From the NCBI RefSeq assembly GCF_014861485.1, contig NZ_JACZHT010000001.1, positions 558,001 through 622,000 on the forward strand: DNA of 64,000 bases, in the 5' to 3' direction. Origin of the DNA: Phaeovibrio sulfidiphilus. Lineage in GTDB: Bacteria > Pseudomonadota > Alphaproteobacteria > Rhodospirillales > Rhodospirillaceae. Each line of letters opens with the position of its first letter. Position 1 is the stretch's first letter. This document shows, one piece after another, positions 45,326-54,591 of the stretch. Made by a program: the position numbers and the translations under genes. The notes under the pieces were generated by a model. The model saw only the letters and a list, made by a program, of their open reading frames with translations, did not search any database and was not told where the DNA came from.

Positions 45326-46837
45326 GTGCTCTTTCTCGGTGCGGGCCTCTGTCTGCTGACAGTCGTCCTTTCCACGTTCGCACTGGCCGCCGGTGCTCAT
45401 GTTCTGGTCACCTGGCTTTCGGGCGGGGCCTTCCTCGTGTACCTGGGGCTCATGTTCCCGCGGGTATCCCGGACGACCCGTGTCCTTCTTCTCATTGCCA
45501 CCCTTCTGGGCATCGTGGGCTTTGCCACCGGAGGCATGACCACCTCCGCCTTCCGCGAGGCTCTGGGCACCTCGGCCTTCATGGGGGCCCTGTTCACCTG
45601 CTTTGGCACCCTGCGCGATGCGGCGTCCTCGTCGCTTCTGATGCAGCGGGCGGGCACGTTCCTGGCCAGCCGCCCCCCCGGGCAGCGCTACGGCGCCCTG
45701 TCCGCCGGATCCCACCTGTTCGGCCTGATCCTGAACTTCAGCACGATCTCCCTTCTCGGCACCCTGGTCCACGAGGGAACCCGGGCCGCCGACGGAGACC
45801 CCAACGATGAGAGAACCCGCAAGGCCGCCTTCCTGCGCCGCCACATGGCCCAGGCCATTCACCGGGGCTTCTCGACCACCACCATCTGGTGCCCCCTGAC
45901 CATCTGCATCGCGGTCATTTTCACGGCCCTCCCGGAAACCACCTGGGTGCGGACCCTGCCCTGGCTTCTGGGGGTGACCGCGACCTTCCTTCTGTCGGGC
46001 TGGCTCCTGGACCGCCTGTCCCACCGCACACCGGCCGGGGCCAACGGCAGCGGCAGCGGGACTGGCGCCAGCAATGGCAATGGCAATGTCAGCGGCCTCG
46101 ATACGGGCACCCCGGGCGAGACCCCGGGCTCCTGGTGGCTTCTTCTGGCGATCGTGGGGCTGGTGGTTGTGATCTTCAGCTCCGGCTGGTTCGTCGAGGA
46201 GATGCTCGACGTGCGCCTGGTTCTGGGCGTGATGATTGTCTGCCCGTTCTTTGCGCTGGGGTGGATCCTGATCCAGGGAGTGCCCGCCCGCGGCCTGAGC
46301 GGGGCCCTGAGCGAGACCGGGCGCCGGGCCGAGCATCACCTGCGCAACGCGTTCCCCAAGTACGCCAACGAGCTGGGCATCATCGGCGGCTCGACCCTGA
46401 TCGCCCTGGTCACGGCCGCCGCCCTGCCCGACACCTGGGTTCCGGCGGTCATCCACTGGCTGGACCTGCCCCCGTGGGTGCTGATTGCCGCCGTCCCCTG
46501 GCTGGCGATCCTGCTGGGGCAGGTGGGCATGAGCCCGCTGCTGTCCGTGGCGCTGATTGCCTCCACCATGCCGACCCCGGCGCACCTGGGGCTCAACCCG
46601 GAAACCATGGCCGTGGCCTATGCGGGGGCCTGGTCCCTGGTCACATCCACGTCGCCCTATACCGCGGCCCTGCTGCTGTCCTCGGGCCTGGCCTCGACCC
46701 GCTCGACAACGGTGACCCCGTTCCAGTTCGGCCCGATTGCGAACGGCCCCTACACCCTTGTGAACCTGCTGGCCCTGGACGGACTGATTGCGTTCATGGA
46801 GCTGTCCGGCGTGCTCTCCGGCGCCCCCGCAGCCTGA
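45326..46837 (+). CDS. Unassigned polytopic transporter-like protein
   Basis: About 503 residues from the GTG at 45326, with around twelve hydrophobic helices arranged in two halves. The halves are joined by a cytoplasmic linker (about 232-250) made of Gly, Ser, Asn and Thr only (SGSGTGASNGNGN type). Loop motifs such as FGTLRDAASSSLLMQ and GQVGMSPLLSVALI recall ion-transporter superfamily permeases, but no family could be named. The start is uncertain: the open frame continues back into the SDR gene, while the hairpin at 45242 and the onset of the first helix favour the GTG. Confidence 0.65.
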   Translation: MLFLGAGLCLLTVVLSTFALAAGAHVLVTWLSGGAFLVYLGLMFPRVSRTTRVLLLIATLLGIVGFATGGMTTSAFREALGTSAFMGALFTCFGTLRDAASSSLLMQRAGTFLASRPPGQRYGALSAGSHLFGLILNFSTISLLGTLVHEGTRAADGDPNDERTRKAAFLRRHMAQAIHRGFSTTTIWCPLTICIAVIFTALPETTWVRTLPWLLGVTATFLLSGWLLDRLSHRTPAGANGSGSGTGASNGNGNVSGLDTGTPGETPGSWWLLLAIVGLVVVIFSSGWFVEEMLDVRLVLGVMIVCPFFALGWILIQGVPARGLSGALSETGRRAEHHLRNAFPKYANELGIIGGSTLIALVTAAALPDTWVPAVIHWLDLPPWVLIAAVPWLAILLGQVGMSPLLSVALIASTMPTPAHLGLNPETMAVAYAGAWSLVTSTSPYTAALLLSSGLASTRSTTVTPFQFGPIANGPYTLVNLLALDGLIAFMELSGVLSGAPAA

Positions 46838-47658
46838 GAGGCCGGGCTCTCCCGCACCGGGATCGCGCACGCCGAAACGGGGGCAGGGGCGACCACGAAA
46901 CGCCCCCGGAAGGGAACGCCCGAACCCGGCACATCCCTCCGCACCGGGACCGCACCCGCCCGAAGCGCGGTGAGAGGCGCGCCCCGACGGCCCCGGCCGC
47001 GTCCGCCCGCACCCGACGCTGCCCGTCCCGGACCCGGGCACCCGACAGCGGATCGGTGAGCCGCTCCGAGCGCCCGGGGACGCTACCCCTTGCAGACCAT
47101 GGCCACCGAACGGGCACCCCCGCACCCCTCCCCGGGTGCGGTGTGGGGCGGCGTCCTGCTCGCGTCGGGCTTGACCCCGGCGCGGCATTCGTGAAAAATC
47201 CCTTGTTTGCTGAAATTGTCCTCGAATCCTGTGGGTTTTCGGGGCCGTGTGTGGCCAAACCCGGCCCCTGCGCCACCACCCGGTGCAGGCTCGCACGACC
47301 GGATCCGTGACATCCCGAACTGCGGCCCCCGTTGTCCTGGCCACCGGGGACTGGAGACGGGTCACCGGGCACCGGAGACGGGTCACCGGGGACAAGCACC
47401 GGGCCCTGCGCACCGGCCACGACGACGGATCCGCGGGCGCTTTGGGGCCCCGGAATCACGAGACCCGACGGCCGGCCCCGGGACAGATAGCCCTTCGTGT
47501 GCGCCTCGCCCGCCCCTGCGACGGGCCGCCCGTGGCGCCCCTTCGGACCGCGCCGTGCGGGATCTCCGCCACCGCATCCCCGGGACCCGCCCCGGGCCGC
47601 ACCGCCAACCGCCCCTCCGGCTCCCGTCTGCGGACCGGACCCGATATGAAAGGCCACC
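46838..47658. other. Gene-free region with a short tandem repeat
   Basis: A 21-bp unit containing GGAGACGGGTCACCGGG is repeated twice at about 47351-47392. An AT-richer patch at 47189-47236 stands out, but I could not assign a promoter or RNA to it. No gene is supported. Confidence 0.5.
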
Positions 47659-48927
47659 ATGAGACCGCTTCGTGTGTTCCTGATCCGCATGGGTGTCTTC
47701 CTGGTCGCCGTCGGAGCCCTGGGCGGCGCCCTGGCCCCCATGATGGCCGGTTTCTTCATGGCCAACCCGGCGCTGAACGGTGTGATCCTGGGCGTGGGCC
47801 TGGTGGGCGTTCTCCTGAGCTTCCGCAACGCCCTGTCCCTGCGCCCGGACATGCGCTGGCTCGAGGACTTCACCACCGGAGACGCGCCCCCCTCGCAGGC
47901 CCCGCGCCTTCTTGCGCCGGTGGCCCAGGCGTTCTCGGGGCGCCGGAGCGTGGGCTTTTCGGCCATCTCGACCCGCACCCTTCTGGACGGCATCTCCTCC
48001 CGGCTGGACGAGAACCGGGAAACCGCCCGCTACTTCGTGGGGCTGACCATCTTCCTGGGACTGCTGGGAACCTTCTGGGGGCTCCTGAGCACGGTCAGCG
48101 CCATCGCCCAGGTGATCGGCGACCTGACCCTGACCTCGGACGACCTGAGCGTGGTGTTCGCCGACCTGCAAAGCGGCCTCGAGGCCCCCCTGTCCGGCAT
48201 GGGCACGGCGTTCTCGTCCTCCCTGTTCGGGCTGTCGTGCTCGCTGGTGCTGGGGTTCCTGGACCTCCAGGCGGGGCAGGCCCAGAACAACTTCTACAAC
48301 GGCCTGGAAGACTGGCTGTCGCGCCAGACCCGGTTCAGCGCCCCCGGCGGCTCCCTGGAGGAGGGCAGCCCGTCCCTGCCCGCCTACACCCAGGCCCTGC
48401 TGGAGAAAACCGCCGACAGCCTGGACGAACTGAGCCACACCCTGGCGCGCTCGGAGGAGACGACCATCTCCACCAACACCCAGATCCGCACCCTGAGCGA
48501 AACCATGGTCATCCTGACGGACCAGATGCGCACCGAGCAGGCCGTCCTGCTGAAGCTGGCCCAGACCCAGGCGGACCTGCGGCCCCTTCTGAAACAGCTC
48601 TCGGCCCTGCTGGACCATATGGCGGCGCCCCAGGCTCCCGCCGCGGGCTCGCTCGGCGCCGGAGACCAGGTCGCGACCCACATCCGGAACATGGACTCGG
48701 CCCTGAGCTACATCGCAAACCAGGCCGCCAGCGGGCGCGAGGCCATCATCAAGGAGATGCGCAGCGAGATCCGGATGCTCGCCCGGACCCTGACCAGCCC
48801 GATGCCCGGCCAGAGCCAGGGGCAAACCCAGGGCCTGATCCCGGGCCAGGGGCCGGGTCCGACCCTGAGCGCAGCCCAGACCCCCGACCCGGGCCCGGGA
48901 CCGTCCGCCCCGGACCACAGCGGCTAG
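47659..48927 (+). CDS. ExbB/MotA-like membrane protein
   Basis: 422 residues. Two N-terminal TM helices (about 8-32 and 38-58), a cytoplasmic stretch, then two more (about 125-150 and 185-205). The block VGLTIFLGLLGTFWGLLSTV, followed by the LSGMGTAFSSSLFGLSCSL helix, resembles the core of the ExbB/TolQ/MotA proton-channel family. A coiled-coil tail (about 255-320) and a Gly/Pro/Gln-rich end follow. The next gene encodes a MotB/OmpA-like partner 12 bases downstream. Together they look like a proton-driven, peptidoglycan-anchored complex of unknown purpose; they are not next to tol or flagellar genes. Confidence 0.8.
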   Translation: MRPLRVFLIRMGVFLVAVGALGGALAPMMAGFFMANPALNGVILGVGLVGVLLSFRNALSLRPDMRWLEDFTTGDAPPSQAPRLLAPVAQAFSGRRSVGFSAISTRTLLDGISSRLDENRETARYFVGLTIFLGLLGTFWGLLSTVSAIAQVIGDLTLTSDDLSVVFADLQSGLEAPLSGMGTAFSSSLFGLSCSLVLGFLDLQAGQAQNNFYNGLEDWLSRQTRFSAPGGSLEEGSPSLPAYTQALLEKTADSLDELSHTLARSEETTISTNTQIRTLSETMVILTDQMRTEQAVLLKLAQTQADLRPLLKQLSALLDHMAAPQAPAAGSLGAGDQVATHIRNMDSALSYIANQAASGREAIIKEMRSEIRMLARTLTSPMPGQSQGQTQGLIPGQGPGPTLSAAQTPDPGPGPSAPDHSG

Positions 48928-48939
48928 CGGGCCCGCGCC

Positions 48940-49869
48940 ATGTCCCGACACCGCCGCCAGCGCTTCCAGAGCGTGGACATCTGGCCCGCCTTTGTGGATG
49001 TCCTCTCCACGCTTCTGATCATCACGATCTTTGCGCTTCTGGTGTTCATCCTGTCCCAGTTTGTGCTGGGCCGGACCCTGTCCTCCCGGGACGAGACCAT
49101 CGAGAAGCTGAACGCCCGCACCCAGCAGCTGAGCGAGCTTCTGGCCCTCGAGCAGGCGGAGAAGTCGCGTCTGGAGCTGTCCCTGGCCACGCTGGAGGGC
49201 TCCCTGACCCAGGCCCGCGACGAGGCGGAGGCGGGCGCCGAGGCAAGGGCCAAAGTGCCGGAACTGTCGCTCCAGATCGAGCAGCTGACCCGCCAGCTGG
49301 CCGCGCTCCAGGAAGCCCTGGAGGCGTCCGAGACCCGCTCCCGGGAGCAGGAGGTCGCCATCGAGGTCTTCCGCGCCCAGCTCAACGCGGCCCTGGCCGA
49401 GAAGGTCCAGGAACTGCGGGCCTACCGCTCCGAGTTCTTCGGGCGCCTTCGGGCCCTTCTCGGGGAGCGCGACGATATCCGCGTCGTGGGGGACCGCTTT
49501 GTCTTCCAGTCCGAGGTGCTGTTCCCCACCGGCTCCGCCACCCTGGAGCCCGAGGGCGAGGCAACCCTGGGCGCCATCGCCGAAACGCTTCTGGCCCTGT
49601 CCGCCGAGATCCCGAAGGATCTGGACTGGATCCTCCGGGTGGACGGGCACACGGACAAGCGCCCCATCAGCACCGCCCAGTTCCACTCGAACTGGGAGCT
49701 GTCCAGCGCGCGGGCCATCTCCGTCGTCAACTTCCTGATTGACCGGGGCGTGCCCGCCGAGCGCCTGGTGGCGGCGGGCTTCGGCTCGGGCCACCCCCTG
49801 GACACCGGCGACACGGACGAGGCCCTGACCCGCAACCGCCGCATCGAGCTGAAGCTGGACCAGCGATAG
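48940..49869 (+). CDS. OmpA/MotB-like peptidoglycan-binding protein
   Basis: 309 residues: one TM helix near the N-terminus (about 20-45, preceded by WPAFVDVLSTLL, whose Asp is in the place of the MotB/ExbD proton-carrying Asp), a long coiled coil (about 48-155), and a C-terminal OmpA-like domain (about 185-309) with VDGHTDKRPI and NWELSSARAISVVNFL segments. This is the partner of the ExbB/MotA-like protein just upstream. The pair should form a stator-like unit that binds the cell wall. Confidence 0.85.
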   Translation: MSRHRRQRFQSVDIWPAFVDVLSTLLIITIFALLVFILSQFVLGRTLSSRDETIEKLNARTQQLSELLALEQAEKSRLELSLATLEGSLTQARDEAEAGAEARAKVPELSLQIEQLTRQLAALQEALEASETRSREQEVAIEVFRAQLNAALAEKVQELRAYRSEFFGRLRALLGERDDIRVVGDRFVFQSEVLFPTGSATLEPEGEATLGAIAETLLALSAEIPKDLDWILRVDGHTDKRPISTAQFHSNWELSSARAISVVNFLIDRGVPAERLVAAGFGSGHPLDTGDTDEALTRNRRIELKLDQR

Positions 49870-50294
49870 GCCCGGCGGCCACGGGGCAGCGGCGTTGGGG
49901 GCGCGAACCGGTGTGATAACCGGATGGGGTGGCATGGGGGTAACCGGGGCCGGAGTGGAGCGGCCGTGGAGCGGCCGTGGCACCGCCGCCCCCCACGCCC
50001 GGGGCACCAAACAGAACCCGGGGGAAGCGGGGGGGGATAGAGGCCTCCCGCGCTGACCCGTGGAGAACCGCCCGGCGGACACGGCAACAGTCCCCGGCGC
50101 CCGTGCCCATCGCCCGGCGCAGGCCTATTGCCCAGCGGAGGCCGCCCGCACCGCCCCCCTGCCGCCCGCACTGCCCGCCCGCCCGCGGCGCCGCCGCCAC
50201 CACCTCCACAACCCCTGCGCACAAAGCGCCGGCATCCCAACGTTTGCGCCGTCCGCATCCCCGAACCGGACGGCCCCCGAACCTCAGACGACAG
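49870..50294. other. Gene-free region before the argD promoter
   Basis: GC-rich sequence with no supported gene. A direct repeat GAGCGGCCGTGGAGCGGCCGTGG lies at about 49957-49980 (GAGCGGCCGTG twice). Confidence 0.45.
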
Positions 50295-50323
50295 TTGACA
50301 ATACCGGGCCTGTTGAGGATAAA
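50295..50323 (+). promoter_or_regulatory. Sigma-70-type promoter of argD
   Basis: Consensus TTGACA (50295-50300), a 17-base spacer, then GATAAA (50318-50323). The predicted start is near 50330, only about 7 bases before the terminator hairpin at 50337. Confidence 0.7.
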
Positions 50324-50336
50324 TCGCTCTCTTTAC

Positions 50337-50366
50337 GGGGCTGGCCATTGGGCCAGCGCCCTTTTT
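50337..50366 (+). terminator. Terminator hairpin in the argD leader
   Basis: CTGGCC (50341-50346) pairs with GGCCAG (50350-50355), extended by GGG/CCC with one bulge, followed by TTTTT (50362-50366). It may end transcripts from the OmpA/MotB-like gene or act as an attenuator for argD. Confidence 0.65.
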
Positions 50367-50422
50367 CGCGTTTCCGCAAACCCGGAACGCTCCCGTTCCC
50401 TGTCCAGAAAAAGGGACACACC

Positions 50423-51616
50423 ATGTCGACTGATCAGGCTCTGATGCCCTCCTACTCCCGCCTCGACCTTTCATTCGAAAGGGGCGAAGGAGCATGGCTC
50501 TTCGCCTCGGACGGCCGACGTTTCCTGGATTTCGCCACCGGCATCGCCGTGGTGGGCCTGGGGCACTCGCACCCGCGCATCGTCCAGGCCCTGAAGGACC
50601 AGGCGGAGAAACTCTGGCACTGCTCGAACCTGTACCGCATTCCGGGGCAGGAGCGGCTTGCCGAGCAGCTGTGCGCCGCATCCTTTGCGGACTGCGTGAT
50701 TTTCGTCAACTCGGGCGCCGAGGCGAACGAGGCCGCCCTGAAGCTGGCCCGGCGCTACCAGTACCTGAAGCACGGCGGCCCGAAGCGCTGGCGGGTGATC
50801 GCGGCGAAGAACGCGTTCCACGGCCGGACCATGGCCACTCTGGCGGCCGGCGGCCAGGAGCGGCACCTTGAGGGCTTCCAGCCCGCGACCGAGGGCTTCG
50901 ACCACGTGCCCTACGGCGACCTGGAGGCCGCCCGGGCTGCGGTGACCCCCGAGACCGGCGCCATCATTGTCGAGCCGATCCAGGGCGAGGGCGGACTGAC
51001 CCCGGCCCCGGAAGGCTACCTGAAGGGCCTTCGGGAGCTTGCGGACCGGGAGGGGCTTCTCCTGATTTTCGACGAGGTCCAGACGGGAATGGGCCGCACG
51101 GGCCGCCTGTTCGCCCACGAGCACGACGGCGTGACCCCGCACATCCTGTCCACCGCCAAGGGGATCGGCAACGGCTTCCCGCTTGGGGCCTGCCTGGCCA
51201 CCCGCGAGGTGGGCGCGGCCTTCACGCCGGGCTCCCACGGCTCGACCTACGGCGGGAACCCGCTGGCCATGGCTGTGGGCTCCGCCGTCATCGAGGAACT
51301 GACCTCGGACGGCTTCCTGGAGAACGTACGCCACTCGAGCGAGATCCTCCGGGAGGGCGTCGAGCGCCTGATTGCAGACCGCCCGAACGGCGCCATCGAG
51401 GGCGTCCGGGGCCGGGGTCTGATGCTGGGGCTTGTGTGCCGCACGCCGAACACGGACGTCCTGACCGCCCTGCGCAACGCGGGACTTCTGACCGTCCAGG
51501 CCGGTGGCAATGTGGTGCGGCTTCTGCCGCCCCTGACCATCGGACGCCTGGAAATCGACGCCGCCCTCGAGATGATCGGGACGGCTCTGGATTCTCTGGA
51601 AGGGGAGACCCCCTGA
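50423..51616 (+). CDS. argD: Acetylornithine aminotransferase
   Basis: PLP enzyme of arginine synthesis: N-acetylglutamate semialdehyde to N-acetylornithine; it may also act on succinyl-diaminopimelate. 397 residues. Class III aminotransferase features: [17 protein letters not shown] near residue 95, AFHGRT, the EPIQGEGG block, [12 protein letters not shown] near residue 215, and [14 protein letters not shown] with the PLP Lys near 245. The ATG at 50423 follows an AAGGGA site. argF begins 1 base after the stop, so the two form an argDF operon. Confidence 0.95.
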   Translation: MSTDQALMPSYSRLDLSFERGEGAWLFASDGRRFLDFATGIAVVGLGHSHPRIVQALKDQAEKLWHCSNLYRIPGQERLAEQLCAASFADCVIFVNSGAEANEAALKLARRYQYLKHGGPKRWRVIAAKNAFHGRTMATLAAGGQERHLEGFQPATEGFDHVPYGDLEAARAAVTPETGAIIVEPIQGEGGLTPAPEGYLKGLRELADREGLLLIFDEVQTGMGRTGRLFAHEHDGVTPHILSTAKGIGNGFPLGACLATREVGAAFTPGSHGSTYGGNPLAMAVGSAVIEELTSDGFLENVRHSSEILREGVERLIADRPNGAIEGVRGRGLMLGLVCRTPNTDVLTALRNAGLLTVQAGGNVVRLLPPLTIGRLEIDAALEMIGTALDSLEGETP

Positions 51617-51617
51617 T

Positions 51618-52553
51618 ATGACCACCTCGAGCGCCCCGCGCCACTTTCTTGACCTCCGGGATTTTGATTCGGTCACCCTTCGCGCCCTGATCAGCCAGGC
51701 CGTGGGGCTCAAGGCGGATCACCGATCCCGCCTGGAACAGGACATCCGGGCGCTCCGGGGCCGGACGCTGGCCATGATCTTTGAAAAGAACTCCACCCGG
51801 ACCCGGGTGTCATTCGAGGTCGGCATGCGCCAGCTGGGCGGGGATCCGCTTGTGCTCTCCCGCGGCGACCTTCAGCTCAGCCGCGGCGAGACCATCTCCG
51901 ACACGGCCCGGGTGCTGTCGCGCTACGTGGACGCCATCATGCTGCGGACCGATTCCCATGACCGCCTGCTGGAGCTGGCCCGCCACTCCAGCGTCCCGGT
52001 CATCAACGGCCTGACGGAAAAGGCCCACCCCTGCCAGGTCATGGCCGATATCATGACCTTCGAGGAGCACCGGGGCGCCATCCGCGGCCGCTCGGTCGCG
52101 TGGGTTGGCGACGGGAACAACATGGCCTACTCGTGGATCACGGCGGCCGCCCGCTTCGATTTCCGCCTGCGCCTGGCCTGCCCGACCGGCTACGCCCCGG
52201 ATCCGGAGATCCTGGACTGGGCCCGCGCCAACCGGGCCGACGTCGAGGTGGTCGAGCGCCCCGAGGATGCGGTCCAGGGCGTGGACTGCGTGGTCACCGA
52301 CACCTGGGTGTCCATGTCCCACGAAAACGAGGAGCGCGACCGCCGCAAGGCCGCCCTCTCGCCCTATCAGGTCACGGCGTCCCTCATGAAGCAGGCCGCG
52401 CCCGACGCGATCTTCATGCACTGCCTTCCGGCCCACCGGGGCGAGGAGGTCACCGCCGGCGTCCTGGACGGCCCCCAGTCGGTGGTCTGGGACGAGGCGG
52501 AAAACCGCCTCCACGCCCAGAAGGCCATCCTGCTGTGGTGCCTGGGCGGCTGA
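51618..52553 (+). CDS. argF: Ornithine carbamoyltransferase
   Basis: Makes citrulline from ornithine and carbamoyl phosphate. 311 residues. Carbamoyl-phosphate motif [10 protein letters not shown] (near 55-64), the HPCQ segment (136-139), the ornithine-site DTWVSM segment near 228, and the [11 protein letters not shown] block near 268 are complete. Co-transcribed with argD (1-base gap). Confidence 0.97.
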   Translation: MTTSSAPRHFLDLRDFDSVTLRALISQAVGLKADHRSRLEQDIRALRGRTLAMIFEKNSTRTRVSFEVGMRQLGGDPLVLSRGDLQLSRGETISDTARVLSRYVDAIMLRTDSHDRLLELARHSSVPVINGLTEKAHPCQVMADIMTFEEHRGAIRGRSVAWVGDGNNMAYSWITAAARFDFRLRLACPTGYAPDPEILDWARANRADVEVVERPEDAVQGVDCVVTDTWVSMSHENEERDRRKAALSPYQVTASLMKQAAPDAIFMHCLPAHRGEEVTAGVLDGPQSVVWDEAENRLHAQKAILLWCLGG

Positions 52554-52793
52554 TTTCCGGGGCTTCTTGATGCTCCGGGGCTTTGCCCCTATAGTACGGG
52601 AACAGCGAATCGACCCGTCCGGCCCTCGCGCCGGGCGGGACGACCGCCGGGGAACGGCGTCGTGACCGGGCCGGACTGTGCGCACGCGCCGTCCGTTGTG
52701 GATTTTTTCCGATACACCGACCTGTATTGTCTGTATACGCCCGGGCTCTTCCGGCCCCCGCCCGGGCCTGCACTTCTGTAAACGAGAACCGGC

Positions 52794-53696
52794 GTGACCA
52801 GCTTTGACAACCTGATACAGCCTTTCTTCCTGGGATCCGGCGTGCTGCGCGGAACCCTGGTGCGCGCCGGGCGCGTGACCTCCGACATCATGGGCAAGCA
52901 CGACTACCCCGAGCCCGTGGGACGCCTTCTGGGCGAGTGCGTGACCCTTGCCATTGCCCTGTCCAGCTCCCTGAAGTACGAGGGCCTGTTCACCCTTCAG
53001 GTCCGGACCGAGGGCCCCGTGCGGGCTCTGGTGGTGGACGTGACCAGCGCGGGCATGGTGCGGGCCGTCGCCCGGTTCGACGAGGAGGCCATCCCCGACC
53101 TGCCGTCGTGCAGCCTCCCGGCCCTGACCGGAGAGGGCGTCCTGACCTTTACGGTGGACCAGGGGCCCGGCATGTCCCCGTACCAGGGCATTGTCAGCCT
53201 GGAGGGCGAGTCGGTTACCGAGTGCGCCCTGACCTACATCACCCGGTCCGAGCAGATCCCCACCCGCCTGATCCTCGCGTCCGCGCCGCCGGACAGCCCC
53301 TCGGGCACCTGGCGCTCGGCGGCCCTTCTGCTCCAGAGAATGCCCCCCGCGACGGGCACCTGGGAGCCGGAGTGGGATGACAGCTGGGAAACCGCCAGCA
53401 TCCTGATGGACACCCTGACCGAGAAAGAGCTGACGGACCTGTCCCTGGACCCCCGCGTTCTCCTGTACCGCCTGTTCCACGCCGAGGATCTGCACCCCGG
53501 CGCCACCCGGCCCGTGTTCTACGGCTGCCGCTGCTCGACCGAAAAGGTCATGCGCACCCTGGCGGCCCTGGGCGAGGAGGACCGGAACGCCCTTCGGGAT
53601 CTGGGGGTTATCGATGTGGTCTGCGAGTTCTGCCAGACCCATCACGCCATTTCCCACGAGCAGCTTGAATCCTGGCTTGCCTCCCTGGAAACCTGA
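52794..53696 (+). CDS. hslO: Hsp33 redox-regulated chaperone
   Basis: Holding chaperone activated by oxidation of its zinc site. 300 residues. The C-terminal zinc centre is complete: CRC (in the YGCRCSTEKV segment, near residue 245) and CEFC (near 280). The N-terminal core includes FLGSGVLRGTLVR and LTGEGVLTFTVD. The start is GTG at 52794. It lies 240 bases after argF, with no clear promoter found. Confidence 0.96.
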   Translation: MTSFDNLIQPFFLGSGVLRGTLVRAGRVTSDIMGKHDYPEPVGRLLGECVTLAIALSSSLKYEGLFTLQVRTEGPVRALVVDVTSAGMVRAVARFDEEAIPDLPSCSLPALTGEGVLTFTVDQGPGMSPYQGIVSLEGESVTECALTYITRSEQIPTRLILASAPPDSPSGTWRSAALLLQRMPPATGTWEPEWDDSWETASILMDTLTEKELTDLSLDPRVLLYRLFHAEDLHPGATRPVFYGCRCSTEKVMRTLAALGEEDRNALRDLGVIDVVCEFCQTHHAISHEQLESWLASLET

Positions 53697-53729
53697 AACC
53701 CCGAGCTCCGCCATGACGGGATTGCACCC

Positions 53730-54365
53730 ATGTCTCTGACTCGCAGGCGTTTTCTTACCGCTGGCTCCCTTGTCCTTGCGGGGCTGACGGCCAGCGCCTG
53801 CACGCCCGCGCCCCGGAGCGAGCCGCTGCAAACGTCCATCGCGCTGCCCCGCACCCCCCGGCTGGTCCTGCGGGTCGAGGCCCTGGAGATCCGGGAGGAC
53901 TGGCAGTCCCCGCGCTCGGGCGCCAACGTCGAGTACCTGATGCCCGTGTCTCCGGTGACCGCCCTGAAGCGCTGGTCCGCCGAGCGCCTGGGCGTCACCG
54001 GCGAGCGCGGCGCCATTGCGCGGCTGATCGTCCTGGACGGCGCCGTGACGGAAAAACCGCTCTCGACCCAGTCCGGGTTCAGCGGCCTGTTCCGAACCGA
54101 GCCCTCGGAGCGCTATGACGGCACCCTGGATGCCCTGCTCGAGATCGTGGACACGGAAACCCACGTGGTCGCAGCCCAGGCCAGCGCCCGGGTCACCGCG
54201 TTCCGATCCCTGTCCGAGAAGGCCTCCCTCGACGACCGGGACGGAGTCTGGATGGACCTGGTGTCCGCCATGATCACGGATTTCGACAAGGCGTTCGAGA
54301 GCGCGGCCCACACCTGGCTGGAGCGGTACCTGGTCTCACCGGGCGGAGCCGGCTCCCGGCGCTAG
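53730..54365 (+). CDS. Putative lipoprotein, unassigned
   Basis: 211 residues. The signal peptide starts SLTRRRFLTAGSL and ends in a lipobox (LTASAC), so Cys26 should be lipidated; the double Arg resembles a Tat signal. The mature part is a mixed alpha/beta protein rich in Val and Glu with no recognised motif. It follows hslO by 33 bases and may be co-transcribed. A 24-bp tandem duplication spans its stop codon. Confidence 0.75.
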   Translation: MSLTRRRFLTAGSLVLAGLTASACTPAPRSEPLQTSIALPRTPRLVLRVEALEIREDWQSPRSGANVEYLMPVSPVTALKRWSAERLGVTGERGAIARLIVLDGAVTEKPLSTQSGFSGLFRTEPSERYDGTLDALLEIVDTETHVVAAQASARVTAFRSLSEKASLDDRDGVWMDLVSAMITDFDKAFESAAHTWLERYLVSPGGAGSRR

Positions 54366-54395
54366 CCCCGCGCCGGCTCCCGGCGCTAGCCCCGG
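54348..54395. repeat. 24-bp tandem duplication across a stop codon
   Basis: Two adjacent copies (54348-54371 and 54372-54395, one difference at the last base) of a unit containing GGCTCCCGGCGCTAGCCCCG. The TAG in the first copy ends the lipoprotein gene; the second copy is non-coding. Confidence 0.85.
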
Positions 54396-54447
54396 GTCGC
54401 ACTCCGGCCAAAACGGCGCCCGCCCCCCGCAAACACACGGGGCGCGC

Positions 54448-54591
54448 CGTTCGTCTCTCTTGCCAAAACCGGGCGAAGAGTGTAAAGACGCCCCTTCATT
54501 CCTGCCCGCGCCGCGGGCGGGCTGTTCGGTGCCGGCACCCCTGGAGGCCGGACCGGCTGTAGAGATTCTCCATTGAAAAGAGAGACGAACG
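54448..54591 (+). promoter_or_regulatory. rplY leader with SD-masking inverted repeat
   Basis: CGTTCGTCTCTCTT (54448-54461) is a perfect 14-base complement of AAGAGAGACGAACG (54578-54591), which runs up to the base before the rplY ATG and contains its purine-rich ribosome-binding site. Pairing in the mRNA would hide the start site. The intervening 116 bases are GC-rich and can fold on themselves. Confidence 0.6.

Noticed and set aside
47659-49869. Zorya-type anti-phage system (ZorA/ZorB)
   Set aside because: The pair is MotA/MotB-like, as in Zorya, but no zorC, zorD or zorE helicase/nuclease gene follows; the next genes are argD and argF.
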